64,000 bases of DNA from the NCBI RefSeq assembly GCF_019399895.1, contig NC_091872.1, forward strand, positions 1,868,395 through 1,932,394, in the 5' to 3' direction. The notes beneath the pieces were generated by a model that was given only the letters and a program-made list of their open reading frames with translations, was not told where the DNA came from and made no database searches. This stretch comes from Cardiocondyla obscurior (Eukaryota; Arthropoda; Insecta; Hymenoptera; Formicidae). Positions 10,477 to 19,866 of the stretch are shown one piece after another. The position numbers were made by a program, and so were the translations under genes. Numbering within the stretch: the first letter of the stretch is position 1; each line of letters opens with the position of its first letter.

Positions 10477-11229
10477 ATGTCGATCACGCTCACGTTAACC
10501 GGTAGGAGCAGTGTTCTCCATTCGAGCTACTCACCGGCGTTGGATCTCAGTGACGGTGATTACGAGCTCGGTCTCACGGACTTTGCGACTTACAACACCA
10601 TACCGAACGTCGATTCTACGAACAACAAATTTTACTATGGCACGGACGGTAAAGAAATTACGATTCCCGAGGGATCGTACGAGATACAGGCCATAGACAA
10701 ATTTTTGAAACACGCGATGCCGCGACAACGCGACACCGTCGATGGAAATCGTAATGAGAAGAGCGAGAAGAATGAGAAGAATGATGATTTCTCGATAGCG
10801 ATTCGCGCCAACTTCAACACTATGAAAAGCGAGATCAAATCCGCGTACGTGGTGAACTTTTCAAAACCAAACTCGTTGGGACCGCTTCTCGGATTCTCAC
10901 CGCACCGCGTACTGCAACCGCGAAAGTGGCACGAGTCCGACTTACCGATCAATATAATCAATCTGAATATTATTCGCATCGAATGTAACGTAACCGCGGG
11001 CGCATACTGCAACGGCGAACGCGTGCACACGATTCATGAATTTTCACCGAAAGTGCCACCGGGATATAAGATCACGGAAACGCCCACACAGGTCATTTAC
11101 CTACCGATCATCGTGCGATACGTTACGGATCTCACGATACGCGTCACCAACCAAAACGGACGACCGCTCGACTTTCGCGGAGAGGAGATCACCGTCAGAT
11201 TGCACGTGCGACTACAACGACAACGATAA
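10477..11229 (+). CDS. Penton-like minor capsid protein
   Basis: Uninterrupted 250-residue protein in the gene position of the single-jelly-roll penton in Polintons. Visible features are LDLSDGDYELGLTDF near the N-terminus, PEGSYEIQAIDKFL, LLGFSPHRVLQPRKW in the middle, HEFSPKVPPGYKITE and a beta-rich end (GEEITVRLHVRL). A Lys/Glu/Asn-rich linker lies around residues 88-103. A clearly related gene is split on the minus strand at 59958-60106 plus 51218-51813. It would form the capsid vertices. Confidence 0.88.
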   Translation: MSITLTLTGRSSVLHSSYSPALDLSDGDYELGLTDFATYNTIPNVDSTNNKFYYGTDGKEITIPEGSYEIQAIDKFLKHAMPRQRDTVDGNRNEKSEKNEKNDDFSIAIRANFNTMKSEIKSAYVVNFSKPNSLGPLLGFSPHRVLQPRKWHESDLPINIINLNIIRIECNVTAGAYCNGERVHTIHEFSPKVPPGYKITETPTQVIYLPIIVRYVTDLTIRVTNQNGRPLDFRGEEITVRLHVRLQRQR

Positions 11230-11235
11230 CGTGGC

Positions 11236-11424
11236 ATGTTAATACCGAACGAAACGAGACGCGTTACGACGATCAGTTTCGGTACTGGTACGATTCAACA
11301 GCCTGAACCGCGACAACATATCGCTGTAAATAGCGTTGGAAGGATAAGAAGAAGAAGACTAACCGAAACAAACGTTGAATTTCTGAGATCGCTCGGATTC
11401 GCTGTGCGAAATAATTTTATCTGA
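11236..11424 (+). CDS. Conserved 62-residue micro-ORF between penton and capsid
   Basis: ATG at 11236, six bases after the penton stop; its stop is three bases before the capsid start. A basic patch IRRRRLTETNVEFLRSLGF forms the conserved core. The second Polinton has a frame at the same place (51068-51211) ending LTASNLEFF, a stop, then SLGFLVRNV, so the motif is conserved between two clearly diverged copies. Family not recognised; a minor virion or scaffold protein is a guess. Confidence 0.7.
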   Translation: MLIPNETRRVTTISFGTGTIQQPEPRQHIAVNSVGRIRRRRLTETNVEFLRSLGFAVRNNFI

Positions 11425-11427
11425 ACG

Positions 11428-12629
11428 ATGGCCGACATTCTGAATATCCAAGACGAACCGGTCTTCGACGATCGAATCGTCAAGATTGAGACTCACGCAT
11501 ACAATCCGTTTGCCAATACGACGTTCGGATACAGCGATGAGATAAGAATACCGATACAGCAACAAGATCTGTACACGCTGCCGCACGAGAGTTTTCTCTA
11601 CATCGAGGGAAAATTAACGAAGGGCAAGGTGGTTGCGGGAGCCGACGTGATCCTCGGGGACAACTGTATCGCCTTCATGTTCGATGAGATACGATACGAG
11701 CTCGACGGTGTGGAGATCGATCGTAACAGAAACGTTGGCGTAACCAGCACGCTGAAAAATTACGCGACCGTTTCATCCGACAGGAGCGTGATTCTGCGGA
11801 ACGCGGGATGGCTCGGTCCCACGATCAATGCGAACGGTTACTTCAATTTCTGCGTACCGCTCAACATGCTGCTAGGATTTTGCGAAGACTATAGGCGCGT
11901 CGTGATCAATGCTCGTCACGAATTGATTCTTATACGAGCGCGCAACGACAACAACTGTCTAGTGGGCAGTTCCGCGCTCGAGCCTAAAGTTGACTTGCTG
12001 AAGATACAATGGCGTATGCCTCATGTACTTTTGAACGAAGTAAAGAAATTGGCGATGTTGCGCACCTTGGAGAGCGGCCGATTCGTCAGTATGGGTTTTC
12101 GCTCATGGGATCTGTACGAGTTTCCGCTACTGCAACTCACGACCAAACACTCATGGGCCATCAAGACCGCCACGCAACTCGAGAAACCTCGATACATTAT
12201 CTTTGCTCTGCAGACGGGTCGAAAAACGTTATGTCTGAAGACAACAGTCGTTTCGACAATTGCAAACTGACCAACGTGAAGCTCTATCTCAATTCAGAGT
12301 GCTACCCGTACGACGATATGAACCTCGACTTTGGCAAACGTAGATACGCGATTCTCTACGACGCGTACGCGCGTTTTTGCAAAGAATACTACGGCTACGA
12401 GTATCTCGAACCGAATCTCACCGTCACGTCGTTTCTGCTCAACGGTCCGTTCGTCATCATCGACTGCTCGCGTCAAAACGAGTCGGTTAAAACCGCTACC
12501 GTGGACGTGAGATTAGAGTTTGAATGCAAGGACAATGTAGCGCCAAATACCACGGCTTACTGTCTCATCATACACGATCGTTTGGTTCAATACAATCCGT
12601 TGACCAACGTTGTACGTAAGATCACGTAG
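11428..12629 (+). CDS. Major capsid protein (double jelly-roll), frameshifted
   Basis: First frame 11428-12270 begins MADILNIQDEPVFDD and includes TTFGYSDEIRIPIQQQDLY, FNFCVPLNMLLGFCEDYRR and RHELILIRARND. Coding then continues in the frame ending at 12629 (LYLNSECYPYDDMNLDF, VIIDCSRQNESVK, VDVRLEFECKDN). The change falls at an A5 run (12222-12226). At the same place the second Polinton copy reads CGCAAGAAT in frame, supporting a one-base loss here. It forms the hexon-like shell in the family. Placement directly after the micro-ORF with a two-base gap suggests a shared transcript. Confidence 0.9.
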
Positions 12630-12738
12630 AAATGATCTTCGACGTGTGTATGTAAAGCGGTGAATCGACGAACGTTGCGTATTCACTTCCATTCCGTCGT
12701 ATGCGTAACGTCGATAGAGAGAGATTGTTATCGTCGTC

Positions 12739-12981
12739 ATGAAACCATCAAAGTATCAACCGTCTTGTTGGTGCGAGAACGCGAGTCGCATGAAGGAAAA
12801 TAAAGCTACGCAAACGGATCCTAGACCGACGGATCACTTATTGAACAGAGGAATGACGTATCGAGTGACATCCACGGGAAACACAGTGGTTGACGTAGCC
12901 ACGCAAACGGATAAGAAGTCGCGAAGCGAACGACTTCAGGAACGCGTGACGGATTTTGTCTCGAAGCATTTAAAAAAGTAA
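12739..12981 (+). CDS. Small protein with two LC8-type TQT motifs
   Basis: An 80-residue frame between capsid and the conserved unknown gene, same strand. It contains KATQTDP at about residues 24-30 and VATQTDKK at about 55-62, ending in a basic helix-like tail (RLQERVTDFVSKHLKK). The core (K/V)xTQTD is the classic form bound by dynein light chain LC8 (DYNLL) in many host and viral proteins. Two copies spaced about 31 residues apart would suit bivalent binding. No homolog is visible at the matching place in the second copy. Function (motor recruitment or dimerisation) is inference. Confidence 0.6.
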   Translation: MKPSKYQPSCWCENASRMKENKATQTDPRPTDHLLNRGMTYRVTSTGNTVVDVATQTDKKSRSERLQERVTDFVSKHLKK

Positions 12982-13097
12982 TACAATTTGGAAAAGAGGG
13001 GGATAAAATTAAAAGATTGATGAATACGCTCGCGCGTGTTCAGTAACGAAATTTCCTCCGATCGAGTCGCATCGTTATCATCATCATCATTATCATC

Positions 13098-13655
13098 ATG
13101 TCCACGCCAACGTTCGTCGATCTCCAAGGATATCCCATCGGACGACGTTTCGTCGTGAAGGAAGCGGCGGTGCTGCGAGGTGGTACCGTTCTTGCGCATT
13201 ACGTCTTTGCAAAGCCTATGCCATGGGGTGTTGTATCGCGAGACGACAGACGCCTCGTTACCTGGTTGGTACGAAATCATCACGGTATAGCGTGGGAAGA
13301 CGGGGACGTTCCGTACAATCAGGCTAAACGCCAGATCATCAGGGCCCTACAGAACGAGGAAGATTGCTACGATCACGCCATCGTATACGTCAAAGGACTC
13401 GAGAAACGCGATTGGCTGCGAGATATGCTTGAAGAGGATTACTACGGCGACGACTATGACGATGGTCACAAATTCTACACGGACAATCTGATCGTCAGAA
13501 ACATCGAAGATGATTTCGAACATGTTGAATCACTTAGCGATTTAAACGATTCGAATACTTTCCGCTGTAGGAGACATTCCAAAAATTGCGCCGTGCAAAA
13601 TGTATTTAAATTGTACAATTGGTGGCGTAACCGTCAAAATGATGATAATGTATAA
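13098..13655 (+). CDS. Conserved Polinton protein with VDLQG N-terminus
   Basis: A 185-residue intact frame starting MSTPTFVDLQGYPIG, followed by RFVVKEAAVL, HHGIAWEDGDVPYNQAK, YVKGLEKRDWL, an acidic stretch (DDYDDG) and CRRHSKNCAVQNVFKLYNWW with paired Cys/His. A decayed relative is at 47930-48456 on the minus strand. The alternating strands with Asp and Glu near the N-terminus weakly resemble an RNase H-like exonuclease fold, but I cannot assign catalytic residues. The C-terminal CxxHxxxC cluster may bind zinc. Function unknown. Confidence 0.65.
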   Translation: MSTPTFVDLQGYPIGRRFVVKEAAVLRGGTVLAHYVFAKPMPWGVVSRDDRRLVTWLVRNHHGIAWEDGDVPYNQAKRQIIRALQNEEDCYDHAIVYVKGLEKRDWLRDMLEEDYYGDDYDDGHKFYTDNLIVRNIEDDFEHVESLSDLNDSNTFRCRRHSKNCAVQNVFKLYNWWRNRQNDDNV

Positions 13656-13976
13656 TTTTTGAATAAACTTTTTTTTTTCATACTTATACTTCTGCGCCTT
13701 TGGATTATTTTACCCCTCTCCTAATTACCCTCTCTCAATTACCTTCTACCAATCACTTTCTCTTAATTACCCTCTCCGATAATTTGTCTAGCTGCGTTTT
13801 ATATTACCCCACTCTATGCAAAATTTTAAATAATGAAAGAGGAGATTTTTTTTTACAACCGTCCTGGACTCGAGGTACCCTCTGATCGTGCGATCAGTAC
13901 ATTTTTCGCTTTGGCCGCAACAGCAGCAACGATTACGACAACGTCTACGATTACGTCTACGATTACGAATACGACA
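13656..13976. repeat. Pyrimidine-rich imperfect repeats upstream of spliced gene
   Basis: After a polyadenylation-like AATAAAC (13660-13667), variants of CAATTACCYTCTCTC/ACCAATCACTTTCTC repeat between 13705 and 13790. At 13930-13975 there is a short ACGATTACG/ACGTCTACG tandem repeat that is in frame with the next gene and could lengthen its N-terminus if translation began at 13833. Confidence 0.5.
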
Positions 13977-14692
13977 ATGTATTACGCCGAGAGAAATTGC
14001 TACAAAGTGCGTCGAATTGATTGCGGTAATGAACCCTCCTCATCTAACGAGTAAGTATTTTTTATTATAAAAATTATTTACTTTAAAATTAATATATTAA
14101 TATTCACGATTGTTCTTATTTAATTTCCAGCGTCCCACCGAAACGATACGTGACGCGGTTACTATGCAGGCGATACCCGCTGACCCGCACGGGATACAAA
14201 TATCTCGAGATCGGCGTGAACGTTGGTCCGCGTAGTTTTGTGGAGATCATCGTAGGCGATAATCGAGGAGATGAATTGTCGATGTTGCTTGACATCTGGA
14301 AGGAACTCTGCGAGCATCGATGGACAATTCAGAATATGGTTCGCGATCGACCGAAGCAACCATACGACTGTTTGAACATAGGTTCGCTCACAGTGCGAAT
14401 ATGTTATATGAACGAAATGAAACTTGTGCGACTTGAATCTTTCGACGCACGTATGGCTATGACCGAGGCTACGTTCACGCGAATGTTGGATTTTGATGAT
14501 TGCGTCGCTTTGAAATTCAACGTACTTACCAAAGCCCTACCGAAGATCGACGACAAATACGAGCAATTTTGTAAAATCGCTTCCGCATCAAGAAGTCGTA
14601 CCAAAGCGGTGAGTGCTGTACGCAACAGCGATTCCTTCGACGAACAACAAATTATAGATTGTGAACTGCTTGCGATTATAATAAATGTGTAA
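13977..14692 (+). CDS. Spliced Polinton protein with PC4-like segments
   Basis: Exon 1 is 13977-14050 from the ATG of MYYAERNCYKV. The donor GTAAGT at 14051 and acceptor TTTCCAG ending at 14130 define an 80 nt intron; exon 2 (14131-14692) stays in frame, giving about 211 residues. One segment (LLDIWKELCEHRWTIQNM) has the Trp and Leu spacing of the helix of transcription cofactor PC4/p15. A second (MAMTEATFTRMLDFDDCV) looks similar, each preceded by beta-like strands. PC4-like proteins bind single-stranded DNA; such a role in replication or transcription of the element is a tentative inference. An upstream start at 13833 is possible. Confidence 0.55.
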
Positions 14693-15552
14693 GAAAAAAA
14701 GTATAATGAAATATATTGTATCGCATATTTAGAAAACATATACTTTGTAGTCTTTATGTAACATTTTTAATTATTTCTATTCTATCCTTCATCTTCTTAT
14801 AATTGTGAGGCGTAAGTCCACCTCGTGAATCCGCCTTGTTCGTATGTAACGTATGTATCTGAGAGAGAAAGAAATAAGATAAGGAGGAGCGATTACCCGG
14901 GGGGTGTGTACAGCGTCACCCGCATTCGAATCGTATGAGCGCATAAAAGAATCGTTGATAAACGATAGGCGGCGCGAACGAGTGCGAGCGAGAGGGAACG
15001 ATGGGCGCGATACCTTGCGATCCGCCGCTTGCCGCCGCCGTCGCCGCCCGTTGCCGCCGCGACGCCACACGACCCTTTTTAAAAAATCGCGACTCCTTTG
15101 AAAAAATCGCGACTCCTTTGAAAGTCGCGATGCCGCATAAACATGCCGCTGCGCGACGACACGCTTATCATTTTTTAAAAATAATATTGCATTTCAGAGT
15201 TTCGATGTTGTTATTATTTTCTAAATAATTCGTTCCTAGAATCGCCGACACAGGGGCGATTTATAAATACCCACCCCCTCCCCGCATGACGTCATTACCC
15301 CTTGCCCTAGGTCTCACGGACCCAGAACCGTTAACACCCCCCCCCGCGTGACATCATTACCCTCGCCCTAGGTCACATGGATACACTAACACGTAGTGAT
15401 CCAGAACCGCTCCGTGCGTTCAACGGGTGCGAGCGAGAGGAGATGATGGGCGGCGCGAACGAGTGCGAGCGAGAGGGAACGATTAACACCCCCCTCCCCG
15501 CGTGACGTCATTACCCCTCGCCCTAGGTCATACGGATACACTAACACGTAGT
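14693..15552. repeat. GC-rich direct repeats with CRE-like palindromes
   Basis: Units containing CGGCGCGAACGAGTGCGAGC (14971 and 15451) and CGCGTGACGTCATTACCC-type blocks (15284, 15340, 15499) alternate with CTAACACGTAGTGATCCAGA (15385, 15540). TGACGTCA, the CRE palindrome, is present at least twice and once as TGACATCA. A TATA-like TTTATAAATACC is at 15259-15270. I see no gene. It could be the Polinton end or a promoter-like satellite. Confidence 0.55.
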
Positions 15553-16230
15553 GATCCAGAACCGCTCAGTATACATCTACTAACATTGCCTCCAATAACA
15601 ATTAAGCCAATGGCCAAATCTACATGGCATTATACAAATCCAGGATCCTTAGCCGCCAGCGGAATCTACAGTGAAAAAGATCTCGAACATCTGAGAGATC
15701 ATATAATGTTCCCTGCCGAACGACCCGCCTTACTTAACACAGTAGCAAGGGGAGTAATGGGAGAATTCACATCGATCCATGGAGAATTAATTTCTAACCT
15801 CATGAACGAAGCATCTATAGAAAAAGTAGCCACCTCCGCATGGAATAAAATGTGGAGTAAATTTTTGATTTTTGGAAATGTCAATGTCAGAATGCTAGGA
15901 ATATTCCTATGTAATCGCGGAGTTAAACTAATACTCGATACTCTTGTTCATGGCTACGCGCTACCTACAGTATACGGATGGTCACTATATTTAATTGGAG
16001 CCATCTGGGATTCATTAACTCAACTCTTACTACATCTAGGTGAAAAGAGACCTAGATATGAAAAACCAAGTGCACCAGTAATGCCTGAACAAGAGAATTT
16101 AAAACAAATACATAATGATTTATATCCTGCTGAAGAACCCGAAACGAATCATGAAGCAGATACGGAACGACGCTACCCACTTTTACCTGCCCGAGAAAAT
16201 GCAACTTATTCTCTGGAGTTAAAACATTAA
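15553..16230 (+). pseudogene. Glycoprotein C-terminal fragment, chuvirus-like endogenous element
   Basis: The open frame entering from the repeats has a distinct protein from about 15571 on. It begins with an ectodomain end (WHYTNPGSLAASGIY, HIMFPAERPALLNTVARGV), then a long hydrophobic membrane-anchoring region (around VNVRMLGIFLC to YGWSLYLIGAIWDSL), then a hydrophilic tail with Pro-rich YPLLP. From memory this resembles chuvirus-type glycoproteins carried in arthropod genomes, often in BEL/Pao elements. The N-terminal ectodomain is missing, so this is a truncated remnant. Family assignment is moderate. Confidence 0.45.
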
Positions 16231-16408
16231 AATTTCAGCTATCATTTCCTCATGTATTTCCGTACATGCAACGTTTTTTTTTACACGATTATTTGCAACA
16301 AATTTGGCATCAATTTATTAAATTTTTTTTTTTTTTAACCATTTACTAAAGTCTACCTGTTTTTAGAATAAGAAGAAAAAACAAATTAGAGGAAAATTAA
16401 TTTGAAAA

Positions 16409-16885
16409 ATGGAAGCGACAGTGCCGACCATCAACACCTATCATCTAACTCGCTCATCTCTGGAGGCTAGGGTATTGGAGGTAGAATCGCCCACGTTATT
16501 CTGGGTCAAATTAAAGAATGGGGAAGAAGAGCTGAATGAACTTCTGGAATATCTAACCCTAAGGATGAAGAGGATCGGGGCAAAGCTCACGGTAGCGCCC
16601 GATCACATCCACGTCGGGACCCTGGTCGCCGTGAAGAAGGGCAGGCGATGGCAGCGAAGAGTCGTGACGAAGGTGACGTCTCACACCGACGTCACGATCC
16701 ATTTAAAGGACTGGGGGCGGAAAATTCATCGCCCCAAGTTCGACTGCTGCCGACTTGAAAATCGCTTCAAAGAGCAGCCGTGGCAGGCCATCCCATGCGG
16801 GGTGTACGGCATCAGGCCCACCGCCCCCACTGGCTGGACGAAGCGGGACGTCATACTGACTCGAACCCTGATCGAAAAAGAGTAG
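16409..16885 (+). CDS. Second Tudor-domain protein
   Basis: A 158-residue frame homologous to the 109-711 protein: VESPTLFWVKL, GTLVAVKKGRRWQRR, LKDWGRK at the DYG position and PWQAIPCGVYGI. It is GC-rich compared with its flanks. Upstream, CTGTTTTTAG at 16359-16368 could be a splice acceptor. It stops at TAG (16883-16885), and the same frame stays open to about 17060 after that, so the protein may be truncated by a nonsense mutation. Binding of methylated Piwi-type ligands is inferred from the fold only. Confidence 0.6.
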   Translation: MEATVPTINTYHLTRSSLEARVLEVESPTLFWVKLKNGEEELNELLEYLTLRMKRIGAKLTVAPDHIHVGTLVAVKKGRRWQRRVVTKVTSHTDVTIHLKDWGRKIHRPKFDCCRLENRFKEQPWQAIPCGVYGIRPTAPTGWTKRDVILTRTLIEKE

Positions 16886-17278
16886 GGCCATTTAAAAATC
16901 CGAAGGGCCTCGGGGGGAAAATTTGCCAAGGTGGACTTCTCGATCCGGCGGCCGAACGACTACCGGGACCACGACCTGGCTCACGCATTGGAACAAGCGA
17001 GAGCAGCATTTAGAAGCTCGAATGTTATCATTAATCACATTATAGGGCGAACAACGTAATGGAACGGCAGGAATTTAGAAAATTAAGATCCCCAGGACAA
17101 TTGTAATTAAATTCTTAATAAATATTTTATTATAACCTTAAGTTTGTGTATCAATAATATTAAAATTCGTAGAGGTAAATTAGTTAATAAAACAAAATAA
17201 CAAGGCTATTATTTAAAAAGAAAGGAAAAACAATAAAAGGAGAAAACTAATAATTTAAATAAAAATTTTCACATATAT
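16886..17278. other. Post-Tudor spacer, AT-rich
   Basis: The first 170 bases continue the Tudor frame past the TAG and may be its old C-terminus. The rest (17050-17278) is AT-rich with AATAAA at about 17117 and no recognisable gene. Confidence 0.4.
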
Positions 17279-19199
17279 ACAAGGTGTCCCAGATCAGTGG
17301 ACTGACCCGAAAATTTTAGGTAGAACTCGCCGAAATAAGACGAAAAGTCCTTTACGGTTTTTAAAAATTCGTAGTAGTTTTCGAGAAAAAAATTAATTAA
17401 TTTACACGTGAGAGCGATAAGGAAGCGCGGGATTGAGCGAGAGCGCGATAGACAGCGGGCGGAGTCAACACGCGGCGAGCGAGACGAGTAGACAACGTAC
17501 GAGCGACACGAGGCGACAACATGAGCGAAGTGAAGCGATTACGCGCGTGCAAGACTAGCGAAATGAAATTATTTCGCGCGAGTACGATCAATTTCAGCAT
17601 TATTTTTTATTAATTTTTAATACGGAAACGCTATCGTTTCCACACTACCTTGTAATGAGGTAGATAGCTCAGTGCGTTTTTTTTAAAGTGGTGTCCCCAA
17701 GAAGCCTAATCCACTTTACACTACAGCTCAACGCAACAATTGTTCGAAGTGCCGTCCTTGTGCTTGTAAGCACATTTTGGCCCTCCGAACAATTTGTTGC
17801 GTTGCTCTGTGTGCCATATCGGGCGTAATCGTAGTGAAGGCCGCTACAATAGCATCACGGACCTCGTGCACGCTACGATCACGCACATTTTCAATCTGTG
17901 CTTTAATGTGCCCCCAAATAAAGTAGTCCAGCACATTCAGATCCAGGGAACGTGCTGGCCATGTGATCGGCCCCTCTCGCCCTATCCATCTATCGGGAAA
18001 CATATCATTTAAAGCGTTACGCGCGCGATACGAGAAATGCGGAGGAGCTCCGTCTTGCTGGAAGATCATTTTTTGTCTTAAGTTTAATGGTAATTCTTCT
18101 AAAAGTTCCGGCAAATCATTAATTAAAAATTGTGTGTACAAATCTCCATTTAATCGCGGAGGAAGGAAGTAAGGTCCTATCCATGAAGTAGTATAAGGAG
18201 ACTTAACGAGATGGAGCTTACGATCTAAAAATGGTCACAAAAAATATTCCGCCGGGGAGGATGTTCGCCGAATAAAATAATTTGATGGATTTGCTGCCAT
18301 ATTGCTTTCCGTATACGTACATGTCCAGTAGTTTGTTTGTGTCTTTGTGTGAGTGTGACAATAGCAGACGAAACTTTGCTTTCGTCGCTTTCGTCTGCTA
18401 TTATCACACTCACATAAAGACACAAACAAACTACTGGACATGTACGTATACGAAAAGCAATATGGCAGCAAATCCACCAAATTATTCTGTTACGTCTCCG
18501 ACTCCGCGTCTCTTTTTTTCGACGTATATTAAAATTTTAGTTAAGAGGAAGGTAGACCGTAGTCCATTGTAACATAAAAAAAAAGGAACTTCAGAGCCTT
18601 TCAGAAGATAATTCAACAGACGTCAACATATTCCGGGACAATTTGTTGCGTGAAAGCATAAAAAAACATGCAACAAATTGCAAACGGGCGCCAACGAACG
18701 TCAGACAAAGAATTTGTCTAGATATAACACAAAAAATCAAAATTTAAGGGCTCATAAATATTTCAACTTTGATAACCTGTCTGTCACAGGAAAAGGAAAA
18801 ATAACTTTTTTCTTAAAAATGTAATTGCGTATAGATCCTGAGCTTTAGAAAGACCAAGGGCGCGAGAGGCCCGAAATTACCGGAGTATGTGGTGCAGGCA
18901 AAGGCAATAAAGCCAGGTAACCATATGTCATATGGAAAATAAAAGTTACCCCACCATCTCTCGATGGAAATGATAGAAAAATTCTGGAAGGCTCGGAAGG
19001 GGTAACTCGTTGAAGCGGGGGTGCCTCGTAGGCATATTACTTCCTTAAAACCAATGGATTTCGGGAACTCCTCACCAAAATTTAGAAACTAAGGGCGAAA
19101 ACTTAAAAGTTTAAGAAATAGAGAAGGGATGAAGTGCGAATGCCCAATAATTTTGAGATAGGAAAAGTGGAGGAATAAGCTCTGCAAATGAAAGATTAG

Positions 19200-19393
19200 A
19201 ATTTCAGAAAAATGAAAATTCGGGAAGAGTCCTCCCCTTTTCCGAGCTTATAAAATCTTGTGCTCAGGCTGAGCACGCTCTCTTGCATCTCAGCTACAAA
19301 CCGAATTAGTTTGCTTAAAACCAACGTGAGTGTTTTGAGTGTGCAAATTGATCCAGAAGCTATCGAAGAAGCCGTTTGAAGATCTCCTACAAA
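19200..19393 (+). promoter_or_regulatory. TATA box and leader exon of element A gene
   Basis: TATAAAA at 19249-19255 lies about 145 bases ahead of a GTAAGT donor at 19394. The corresponding TATAAAA and GTAAGT occur at 38710 and 38841 in copy B. The leader exon ends with A immediately before the donor. Confidence 0.6.
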
Positions 19394-19615
19394 GTAAGTT
19401 TCAACGTTTCAATATGTATCCCTGCAAAAACATGATTCCACTAAATATATTTCTCAATTAATTGTTTCCAAAGTGTTATCTAAGAGAGAAAGAAATGTCC
19501 GAGTCGAGGTTCCGCGGTTTTGATTCTGTTCTGATTGTTCCCGTGATCCGTTAAATGTGTGAGAATACCTGTTTCCGAACACCGGTCGGGACATGCTGTC
19601 GAATAACTAGCGATT

Positions 19616-19661
19616 ATGCCTGCTGGTCTCGTCCGGATGGATAAACCATAACTATGTAGTT
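19616..19661. repeat. DIRS left inverted terminal repeat
   Basis: About 45 bp complementary to 24186-24230, with one single-base length difference (GCCTGCTGG versus GCTGCTGG). Confidence 0.8.
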
Positions 19662-19866
19662 GTGTGAGCAACCCGCATTGTCAACAGAATTTTAAAGAAA
19701 AGTATTTTGGCGTTCAAACACGCCAAGTGTGCCGCGAGGGGGCAACGGTGGCCCCGTTGCGCGCGCCGTGCTGCGCTGCGCGCGCATGGGCAATCATTGT
19801 GTGTCTGTTCTGCAGAGTCAGCAGTACCCAGTTTTTTCTTTCGAGTGTTTTACAGAAATCATCGTT

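Noticed and set aside
908..14690. Polinton terminal inverted repeats pairing 1.2 kb with 13.7 kb
   Set aside because: Only a short GAGAGAGGGTAA-type similarity between low-complexity tracts was seen; not long or exact enough to call terminal repeats.
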